Shown piece after piece: positions 58,618 to 64,000 of a DNA stretch of 64,000 nucleotides. Position numbers and translations under genes: made by a program. Position 1 is the stretch's first letter; each line of letters begins with the position of its first letter. This DNA comes from Actinomycetes bacterium (GTDB taxonomy: Bacteria; Actinomycetota; Acidimicrobiia; Acidimicrobiales; RAAP-2): contig JAKBNL010000002.1 in the NCBI GenBank assembly GCA_021831035.1, forward strand, positions 62,001 to 126,000, written 5' to 3'. Under the pieces are notes generated by a model. It did not search any database and had not been told where the DNA came from. It was given only the letters and a program-made list of their open reading frames with translations.

Positions 58618-59736
58618 CTACAGCGTAACGCCGAGCAGGGCCGCGGCCGCCTGAACGCTGGCGCCCGCGTGGGCGGCGGCGTCGATCGCGTCGAGCGCGC
58701 CGGGCGTGTCGAGGTCGTCGTCGAGCGCCGCGCGCACCTCCTCAAGGACCCCTGACTCGCGCCCGCCGAGGGTCGAACGCCACGTGGCCAGCCGACTGCG
58801 GGCCGCGGCCAGGCGCTCGTCGTGCCACTCCCAGTCGCCACGGTAGTGCTGGGCCAAGAGCGCGAGGCGCACCGCCGCCGGCTCGCTGCGGCTCGCGAGC
58901 TCGCTCACGAAGACGAGGTTGCCCAGCGACTTGGACATCTTGGTGCCGTCGTAGCCCACCAGACCCACGTGCATCCAGTGGCGCACGAACGGCGCCCCGG
59001 TGACCGACTCGCTCTGGGCGGCCTCGCACTCGTGGTGCGGGAAGGCGAGGTCGCGGCCCCCACCGTGGACGTCGAGGGTCTCACCGAGCTCGCGCAGCGC
59101 CAGAGCCGAGCACTCGACGTGCCAGCCCGGCCGGCCGGGGCCCCAGCGCGACTCCCAGGCCGGCTCGTCCTCGAGCGAGGGCTGCCAGAGCACGAAGTCG
59201 AGCGGGTCGCGCTTGCGCGGGTCGTCGGGACGTCCCCCGTGCTCGGCCGCGAGCGCGATCATGCGCGCGCGCGTCTCGTGGCTCACCTGGCCGAAGCGGG
59301 GGAACTTGGCGACCTCGAAGTAGACGTAGCCGTCGACCTCGTAGGCGATCCCCTCGTCGAAGGTCCGTCCGATCAGCGTGAGGATCTCGGCGATCGCTCC
59401 GGTGGCGCGCGGCTCGGCGTAGACCGGCAGCAGGTTGATGAGGCGCATGTCACGCTCGAAGGTCGCCAGCTCACGCGCCGCGAGGTCCAGGTAGTGGACC
59501 CCGAGCTCGCGGGCCTTGCGCAGGATGTCGTCGTCGACGTCGGTCACGTTGCGCACGACGCGCACCTCGTGGCCGTCGTCGCGCAGCCGGCGGGTGAGCA
59601 CGTCGAAGGCCAGGTACACGAAGGCGTGGCCCAGGTGGGCGGCGTCGTAGGGGGTGATCCCGCAGCTGTACATCGTCACCGGCCCCCTCGGTGTCACGGG
59701 GGCGACGGCTCGGCGCGCCGAGTCGTAGAGGCGCAT
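58618..59736 (-). CDS. mshC: MshC-type cysteine:GlcN-Ins ligase
   Basis: The 372-residue class I synthetase-like protein resembles MshC more than CysS. It reads MRLYDSARRAV at the start, then MYSCGITPYDAAHLGHAFVY (CysS has CGPTVYD), NVTDVDDD, GWHVECSALAL, GGGRDLAFPHHECEAA and KMSKSLGNLV. There is no CysS anticodon-binding domain. MshC joins cysteine to GlcN-Ins in mycothiol synthesis, and mshD is in the same window. Full MshC is about 410 residues, so this one is short at the C-terminus. The ATG overlaps the npdG TGA (TGATG). Confidence 0.8.
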   Translation of the reverse strand: MRLYDSARRAVAPVTPRGPVTMYSCGITPYDAAHLGHAFVYLAFDVLTRRLRDDGHEVRVVRNVTDVDDDILRKARELGVHYLDLAARELATFERDMRLINLLPVYAEPRATGAIAEILTLIGRTFDEGIAYEVDGYVYFEVAKFPRFGQVSHETRARMIALAAEHGGRPDDPRKRDPLDFVLWQPSLEDEPAWESRWGPGRPGWHVECSALALRELGETLDVHGGGRDLAFPHHECEAAQSESVTGAPFVRHWMHVGLVGYDGTKMSKSLGNLVFVSELASRSEPAAVRLALLAQHYRGDWEWHDERLAAARSRLATWRSTLGGRESGVLEEVRAALDDDLDTPGALDAIDAAAHAGASVQAAAALLGVTL

Positions 59737-60389
59737 CACGTCCGAAGGCCGCGGAAGGCCACCGAACTGTGGGCCCGGTGACGGATGTTGATCGAGACGC
59801 ACACCGCGGTGAAGGCTTCGACGGCGCCGGCGAGCGACAGCGAGCCCACCTCCACCGCGCGCAGCCCGGGCATCGCGTCGATCAGCGCGACGACGGCCGC
59901 GCGGGCGGCCGCGTCGTCACCCACCACGGCCACGTCGGCCTCCAGTCCGCTCGCGAGGTCCTCCATCTGAGCCGCCGGCAGGTGGTGGAACGCGCCCACG
60001 ACGCGGCTCTCGGGCAGGACCGCCGCGATCTGGGCCGCCATCGCGCCCCGGGGTGGGTAGAGCGGGATCACCTCCTTACCCTCGCGCGCGAGGGCGTTGA
60101 CCATCGAGACGACGACCTTGCCCGCGAGGGGCTCGCCGAGTGCGCGCACGGTGGCCACCGCCGAGTCCCACGGGGTCGCCACCACCACGACCTCGCACGC
60201 CGCGGCGCCGGCGTTGTCGTCGCCCTCGATCGCGCCGGGGCCCGCGGGCAGCGACGCGGCCACCTCGCGCGCGCGCATCGGCTCACGTGAACCGATCACG
60301 ACGCGGTGACCGGCCGCCGCGAGGCGCACCGCCACGCCGCGCCCGGCCGGGCCGGTCCCGCCGAGGATGCCCACACTCTGTGCTGTCAC
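59736..60389 (-). CDS. npdG: F420-dependent NADP reductase
   Basis: The 217-residue protein matches the Fno/NpdG family: the dinucleotide loop GILGGTGPAGRGVAVRLA, IGSREP, VVVVATPWDSA, VGAFHHLPAAQM and a C-terminal helix SINIRHRAHS. It exchanges hydride between F420H2 and NADP+. The presence of coenzyme F420 is therefore likely. The GTG has GCGAGGG in front. It is coupled to mshC and diverges from fabI. Confidence 0.9.
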   Translation of the reverse strand: MTAQSVGILGGTGPAGRGVAVRLAAAGHRVVIGSREPMRAREVAASLPAGPGAIEGDDNAGAAACEVVVVATPWDSAVATVRALGEPLAGKVVVSMVNALAREGKEVIPLYPPRGAMAAQIAAVLPESRVVGAFHHLPAAQMEDLASGLEADVAVVGDDAAARAAVVALIDAMPGLRAVEVGSLSLAGAVEAFTAVCVSINIRHRAHSSVAFRGLRT

Positions 60390-60416
60390 GTCCGCCCTCG
60401 CTTCGTTAGGCCCGGC

Positions 60417-60425
60417 AGTACGCTA
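60417..60425. promoter_or_regulatory. Bidirectional -10 element AGTACGCTA between npdG and fabI
   Basis: The plus-strand TACGCT (60419-60424) ends 6 nt before the fabI ATG, so fabI is probably leaderless. The minus-strand TAGCGT within the same 9-mer lies about 30 nt from the npdG GTG, which has its own ribosome-binding site. Confidence 0.5.
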
Positions 60426-60430
60426 ACAAG

Positions 60431-61219
60431 ATGGCGCTCCTCGACGATCACCGGCTCCTGGTCACGGGGGTCCTCACCGACGACTCCCTGGCCTTCGCGA
60501 TCGCCCGGCGGGCCCTCGAGGAGGGCGCGGCCGTCGCCCTGTCGAGCTTCGGCCGGGGGATGTCGCTCACCCGGCGCACCGCGCGCAAGCTCGCCGAGGT
60601 GGGCGAGGTCGGCGAGGTGATCGAGCTCGACGTCACCGACCCGGCCCAGGTCCGCGCCGCCGCGGTCACGCTCGAGGGACGCTTCGGGCGCCTCGACGGC
60701 CTGGTCCACGCCATCGGCTACGCCCCGCCGAGTTGCCTCGGCTCGGGGATGTTCGTCGCGCCCTTCGAGGACGTCGCCACGGCCCTGCACGCCTCCACCT
60801 ACTCCCTGGCCGCCCTCGTGGGCGCCCTGCGGCCCCTCCTCGCGCGCTCGAGCGCGCCCGGCGGCGCCTCGGTCGTCGCCCTCGACTTCGACGGGTCGCG
60901 CGCCTACCCCCAGTACGACTGGATGGGCGTCGCCAAGGCGGCCCTGGAATCCCTCGGGCGCTACCTGGCCCGCGAGGTCGGCCCCGACCGGGTGCGGGTC
61001 AACATGCTCGCGGCCGGTCCCCTGCGCTCGATCGCGGCGAAGTCGATCCCGGGCTTCTCGCTCTTCGAGGACACCTGGGCCGACCGCGCGCCGCTCGGCT
61101 GGGACGTGAACGACACCTCGGTCGTGGGCGACGCCGCCGTCGCGCTGCTCTCGCCGCTGCTGCGCGCGACCACGGGCGCGATCCTCCACGTCGACGGCGG
61201 CGCCCACGCCATGGGCTAG
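60431..61219 (+). CDS. fabI: Enoyl-ACP reductase, FabI/InhA type
   Basis: The 262-residue atypical short-chain dehydrogenase has [18 protein letters not shown] at the start, as in FabI/InhA, the HAIGYAP segment, and the catalytic [13 protein letters not shown] (Tyr-x6-Lys). It ends with [17 protein letters not shown]. It reduces the enoyl-ACP double bond in the last step of each elongation cycle, completing the fab genes at 19-22 kb. It lies apart from them, as in mycobacteria. Confidence 0.92.
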   Translation: MALLDDHRLLVTGVLTDDSLAFAIARRALEEGAAVALSSFGRGMSLTRRTARKLAEVGEVGEVIELDVTDPAQVRAAAVTLEGRFGRLDGLVHAIGYAPPSCLGSGMFVAPFEDVATALHASTYSLAALVGALRPLLARSSAPGGASVVALDFDGSRAYPQYDWMGVAKAALESLGRYLAREVGPDRVRVNMLAAGPLRSIAAKSIPGFSLFEDTWADRAPLGWDVNDTSVVGDAAVALLSPLLRATTGAILHVDGGAHAMG

Positions 61220-63084
61220 GCCTGGGTCGCGAACTGGGTCTCGTAGAGGTCGAAGTACAGCCCGGCGCGCGCGTGGAGCTCCTCGTGGGTCCCGCGTTCG
61301 ACGACCCGCCCGCCCTCGACCACCAGGATCTGGTCGGCCCCGCGGATCGTCGAGAGCCGGTGGGCGATCACGAGCGAAGTCCGCTCGGCCATCGTCGCGT
61401 CGAGGGCCCGCTGGACCGCGGCCTCGCTCTCGGCGTCGAGGTGGGCCGTCGCCTCGTCTAGCACGACCAGCCGCGGGGACTTCAACAGCAGCCGGGCGAT
61501 GGCCACGCGCTGCTTCTCCCCGCCCGAGAGGCGGTAGCCCCGCTCCCCCACCACGGTGTCGAGGCCGAGCGGCAGGCCGTCGACGAGGTCGGCGATCTGG
61601 GCCGCGACGAGCGCCGCGTGCATCTCGGCCTCGGTCGCCTCGGGCCGAGCGAAGAGCAGGTTCGCGCGCAGGGTGTCGTGGAAGAGGTGGGCGTCTTGGG
61701 TCACGACCCCGACCGTGGCGTTGAGCGACGCGAACGCGGCGTCCCGCAGGTCCACGCCGTTGATCGTGATCGCCCCGGCGTCCACGTCGTAGAGCCGGCT
61801 CACCAGCATCGAGATCGTCGTCTTGCCCGCGCCACTCGGACCCACGAGGGCCGTCATCGTGCCCGGCTCCACGACGAAGCTGACGTCGAACAGGACCGGC
61901 GTGCGGGGCGTGTCGTCCAGTCGGGCCACCGCCTCGAGCGAGGCGAGGGATACCTCGCTCGCACCGGGGTAGGCGAAATCGACGTGGTCGACGACGAGCC
62001 GGGCCGGGCCCGGGGGGATCGACCGGGCGCCGGGGCGTTCGGCGATCATCGGCTCGAGGTCGAGGACCTCGAAGACCCGCTCGAAGCTGACCATGGCCGA
62101 CATGACGTCGATGTTCAGGCTCGAGAGCTGCGTGAGCGGTCCGTAGAGGCGTCCGAGGTAGGCGGTCATGGCGACCACGGTGCCCACCGCGAGGGTCCCG
62201 CGCACGGCCGCCACCCCTCCGAAGCCGTAGGCGAAGGCCGTCGCGAGCGACGCGGTGAGCGTCAGGGCCACGAAGAAGAAGCGCTGGTAGGTGGCCTGGC
62301 GGACCCCGATGTCGCGGACCTCGCCGGCGCGGCGCTCGAAGAGGAGCCGCTCCTCGCCCGGGCGGCCGAAGAGCTTGACGAGCATCGCGCCGCCCACGTT
62401 GAACCGTTCGCTCATGACCGTGTTCATCTCGGCGTTGAGCTCCATGCCCCGCTGGAAGAGCGTGCCGAGGCGCCGGCCCACCCGGCGCCAGGGCAGGAGG
62501 TAGAAGGGCACCAGCACTAGCGATACCAGCGTGATCGGCCAGCTGAGGACGAACATCACCGTGAGCACGATCACCACCAGGATGACGTTGCCGACGACGT
62601 TCGAGAAGAGGTCGGTGAAGGCCTGCTGGGCCCCGATGACGTCGTTGTTCAGTCGGCTGATGAGGGCCCCGGTCTGGGTGCGCGAGAAGAACGCGATCGG
62701 CATCGTCTGGACGTGGTCGAACACCGCCGCGCGCAGGTCGTAGATCAGCCCCTCGCCGATCACCGCCGAGACCCGGCGTTCGACCATCTGCAGGCCCGCG
62801 TCGAAGATGGCGAGCCCGGCGGTGACCCCGGCGAGCCCGACGATGAGCCCACTGCGGTGTCGGTAGATGCCGTCGTCGATGATCGCGCGCAGCAGGAGGG
62901 GCGAGACCGACGAGACGATTGCGTCGACGATGACCACGGCGAGGAAGAGGGTCATCAGGCGCCGGTAGTGGCGCCCGAAGCGAAGAATCCGCCGAAAGGT
63001 CCCCGGCTTGATGCGGTGCTCGAGGAGGCGGGGGTCTCGCCGCGCCGAGCGCATCCCGGCCCAGCCGGCTCCGTGCATGCTCAT
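61216..63084 (-). CDS. ABC exporter, fused membrane and ATPase domains
   Basis: The 622-residue half-transporter has six membrane segments (about residues 35-330) and an ATPase domain with Walker [10 protein letters not shown], signature [16 protein letters not shown] and Walker [13 protein letters not shown]. This is the ABCB/MsbA-type layout, acting as a homodimer or with another half. A 40-residue linker precedes the ATPase. Substrate cannot be inferred; lipids, peptides and drugs are usual for the family. A perfect palindrome fills the space between its -10 box and ATG. The stop shares CTAG with fabI. Confidence 0.9.
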   Translation of the reverse strand: MSMHGAGWAGMRSARRDPRLLEHRIKPGTFRRILRFGRHYRRLMTLFLAVVIVDAIVSSVSPLLLRAIIDDGIYRHRSGLIVGLAGVTAGLAIFDAGLQMVERRVSAVIGEGLIYDLRAAVFDHVQTMPIAFFSRTQTGALISRLNNDVIGAQQAFTDLFSNVVGNVILVVIVLTVMFVLSWPITLVSLVLVPFYLLPWRRVGRRLGTLFQRGMELNAEMNTVMSERFNVGGAMLVKLFGRPGEERLLFERRAGEVRDIGVRQATYQRFFFVALTLTASLATAFAYGFGGVAAVRGTLAVGTVVAMTAYLGRLYGPLTQLSSLNIDVMSAMVSFERVFEVLDLEPMIAERPGARSIPPGPARLVVDHVDFAYPGASEVSLASLEAVARLDDTPRTPVLFDVSFVVEPGTMTALVGPSGAGKTTISMLVSRLYDVDAGAITINGVDLRDAAFASLNATVGVVTQDAHLFHDTLRANLLFARPEATEAEMHAALVAAQIADLVDGLPLGLDTVVGERGYRLSGGEKQRVAIARLLLKSPRLVVLDEATAHLDAESEAAVQRALDATMAERTSLVIAHRLSTIRGADQILVVEGGRVVERGTHEELHARAGLYFDLYETQFATQA

Positions 63085-63085
63085 C

Positions 63086-63104
63086 GAGCCCCCTTCGGGG
63101 GCTC
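63086..63104 (-). promoter_or_regulatory. Palindrome in the leader of the ABC exporter gene
   Basis: GAGCCCCC and GGGGGCTC form a perfect 8-bp inverted repeat around a 3-nt centre. It fills the whole space between the -10 box and the ATG at 63084, and contains the AAGGGGG ribosome-binding site. It could be a repressor operator, or an RNA hairpin that hides the ribosome-binding site if transcription starts far enough upstream. Confidence 0.5.
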
Positions 63105-63110
63105 AGTGTA
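63105..63110 (-). promoter_or_regulatory. Putative -10 box of the ABC exporter gene
   Basis: TACACT on the minus strand, directly abutting the palindrome and 21 nt from the ATG. Confidence 0.45.
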
Positions 63111-63136
63111 GGAACCCGGGGGCGGCGACGACGCGT

Positions 63137-63778
63137 TCAGCCCGCGAACGCGCTCGTCACGATGAGTGCGCCCAGGCACACCATCACCGTGGCCCCGGCC
63201 ACGCGCAGGCTCACCAGGCGGCGGGTCGAGCCCGCGAGCCACTCGCGCGCCGTGCCCGCGATCAGCCCCCAGGTCGAGTCACTGGCGAAGGCCATCACCG
63301 AGAAGAGCCCGCCCAGCACGAGGAGTTGGACGGTCACGCTGCCGCGCGCCGGCTCGACGAAGTGGGGGAAGACCGCTGCGAAGAACACGAGCGACTTCGG
63401 GTTCAAGATCCCCACGGTGAAGCCCTGGCGCACGATCGAGGGTACGGCCGGCTTGGTCCCCTCGCGCTGGGCCATCGCGGCCGCGTGGGCGTGCCGGTGG
63501 CGGTAGGCGCCGATCCCGAGCCACCCGAGGTACAGGCCCCCGGCGATCTGCAGGGCAACCGAGAGCGGGTGGGAGCGGCTGAGGAGAGGCCCCAGGCCCA
63601 CGGCGACCACGGCCGAGAGCACGAGGGTGCCCAGCGAGTTGCCCAACACCGTGAGCACGGCCACCGTCCGGCCCCAGGCGACGCCGCGCGCCAGGGTGAA
63701 CAGCACGCTCGGCCCCGGAACCACGATGATCGCCATCGAGGCGGCCACGAAGGTGACCAGACGCGCCGGATCGATCAC
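63137..63778 (-). CDS. LysE/RhtB-family amino-acid exporter
   Basis: The 213-residue protein has six hydrophobic segments and LysE-family features: FVAASMAIIVVPGPSVLFTLARG near the N-terminus (the PGP motif), GGLYLGWLGIGAYR and GFTVGILNPKSLVFFAAVFP with the NPK motif. The family exports basic or other amino acids and homoserine lactones. The frame is open to a GTG at 63802, but the GTG at 63778 has GGAGG 4 nt upstream and gives the usual start. A 12-codon reading frame ends on this start codon. Confidence 0.87.
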   Translation of the reverse strand: MIDPARLVTFVAASMAIIVVPGPSVLFTLARGVAWGRTVAVLTVLGNSLGTLVLSAVVAVGLGPLLSRSHPLSVALQIAGGLYLGWLGIGAYRHRHAHAAAMAQREGTKPAVPSIVRQGFTVGILNPKSLVFFAAVFPHFVEPARGSVTVQLLVLGGLFSVMAFASDSTWGLIAGTAREWLAGSTRRLVSLRVAGATVMVCLGALIVTSAFAG

Positions 63779-63813
63779 TCGGCCTCCACGGTCCTCAGCC
63801 ACCGCCCGATCAT
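63775..63813 (-). CDS. Possible 12-residue leader peptide before the LysE gene
   Basis: An ATG at 63813 opens MIGRWLRTVEAE, whose TGA overlaps the LysE GTG (GTGA). A TACCGT box (63823-63828) ends 9 nt upstream, so this ATG would be near the transcript 5' end. The coupling could set LysE translation. The reading frame is short and may be chance. Confidence 0.3.
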   Translation of the reverse strand: MIGRWLRTVEAE

Positions 63814-63841
63814 GGTCCGACCACGGTACCGGGCGGCGAGC

Positions 63842-64000
63842 TCAGGCCAAGGGCCAGACCGGGTCGCGGTGCGCGAGGGCGGCCAGCGCCTCGGGGTCGA
63901 GCGGCCGGGCCAGGTAGAACCCCTGGCCCCGCTCGCAGCCGAGCAGTCGGAGCCCCGAGAGCTGTGCGGCGTTCTCGATACCCTCGGCGGTCACCGTGAG
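63842..64000 (-). CDS. EAL-domain protein, C-terminal fragment
   Basis: The last 52 codons of a gene that enters from the right edge read LTVTAEGIENAAQLSGLRLL then GCERGQGFYLARPL before a short tail ending WPLA. The VTAEGIE and QGFYLARPL segments are the last conserved motifs of the EAL family, which hydrolyses cyclic di-GMP. The glutamate of AEGIE is an active-site residue. Whether a GGDEF or sensory domain precedes it cannot be seen. Confidence 0.85.
   Translation of the reverse strand, partial: LTVTAEGIENAAQLSGLRLLGCERGQGFYLARPLDPEALAALAHRDPVWPLA

Noticed and set aside
58618..59736. Annotation as cysteinyl-tRNA synthetase
   Set aside because: The signature is CGITPYDAAHLGH rather than CGPTVYD, and the anticodon-binding domain is missing; MshC fits better, though only a genome search for a second cysS would settle it.

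Overview
The window is very GC-rich chromosomal DNA (clearly above 60% G+C by eye; not computed), with genes packed almost end to end. The gene content is that of an actinobacterium. There are two mycothiol genes (mshC, mshD), the PimA/PatA/CDP-alcohol phosphotransferase set for phosphatidylinositol mannosides, a polyprenol-phosphate mannose synthase, an ANTAR response regulator of the PdtaR type, an F420-dependent NADP reductase and a proofreading-deficient DNA polymerase I. Gene order repeats blocks known from Mycobacterium (pdtaR-polA-rpsA-coaE-uvrB; thrS-HIT-pgsA-patA-pimA, then pdxST-yebC-ruvCAB-secDF-rel-hisS-aspS-alaS), but the sequences are divergent. A deep-branching lineage such as Acidimicrobiia is my inference, not something the sequence proves. 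There is no rRNA, IS element, prophage or CRISPR array.

Layout. 0-8.2 kb (minus): yvcK (cut by the edge), rapZ, uvrC, uvrA, uvrB, coaE. 8.3-12.6 kb: a four-gene peptide-type ABC importer operon (dppBCDF) without its binding protein, and a nonsense-interrupted DUF1801 gene; this segment sits between coaE and rpsA. 12.6-18.6 kb (minus): rpsA, polA, pdtaR, a small coiled-coil gene, menC. 18.65-22.4 kb (plus): tRNA-Leu(CAA), a VOC protein, then type II fatty-acid synthesis genes fabD, fabG, acpP, fabF. 22.4-31.9 kb: alternating small units with a degenerate TrpF-like protein, ygfZ, mshD, a VIT1-type transporter, maoC, menG, menF, a Dpm1-like enzyme, a flippase-like membrane protein and ppk. 31.9-45 kb: two SEDS (FtsW/RodA) proteins, a DUF151 nuclease-like protein, aroE, mltG, ruvX, alaS, aspS, hisS and rel. 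45-60.4 kb (minus): secF, secD, yajC, ruvBAC, yebC, pdxT, pdxS, a dead M48-like membrane protein, pimA, patA, pgsA, HIT, thrS, mshC, npdG. 60.4-64 kb: fabI (plus), then on minus an ABC exporter, a LysE exporter and the end of an EAL-domain protein.

How it works together. Most genes serve nucleotide excision repair (uvrABC), recombination (ruvABC, with a LexA box), membrane lipids and envelope (fab genes, PIM pathway, SEDS, MltG), redox cofactors (mycothiol, F420, menaquinone, PLP), translation (three class II synthetases, thrS, rpsA) and the stringent/polyphosphate response (rel, ppk).

The most notable signal is architectural rather than a new gene system. About nineteen genes have a TANNNT -10 box ending 6-9 nt before the start codon (twelve at exactly 6 nt), which implies leaderless mRNAs. 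All seven convergent gene pairs overlap, four of them by a palindromic CTAG that is the stop codon on both strands. Several divergent pairs share palindromic or overlapping -10 elements. Other points of interest are the TrpF-like and M48-like proteins with lost catalytic residues, a palindrome filling the leader of the ABC exporter gene, and the in-frame stop in the DUF1801 gene.
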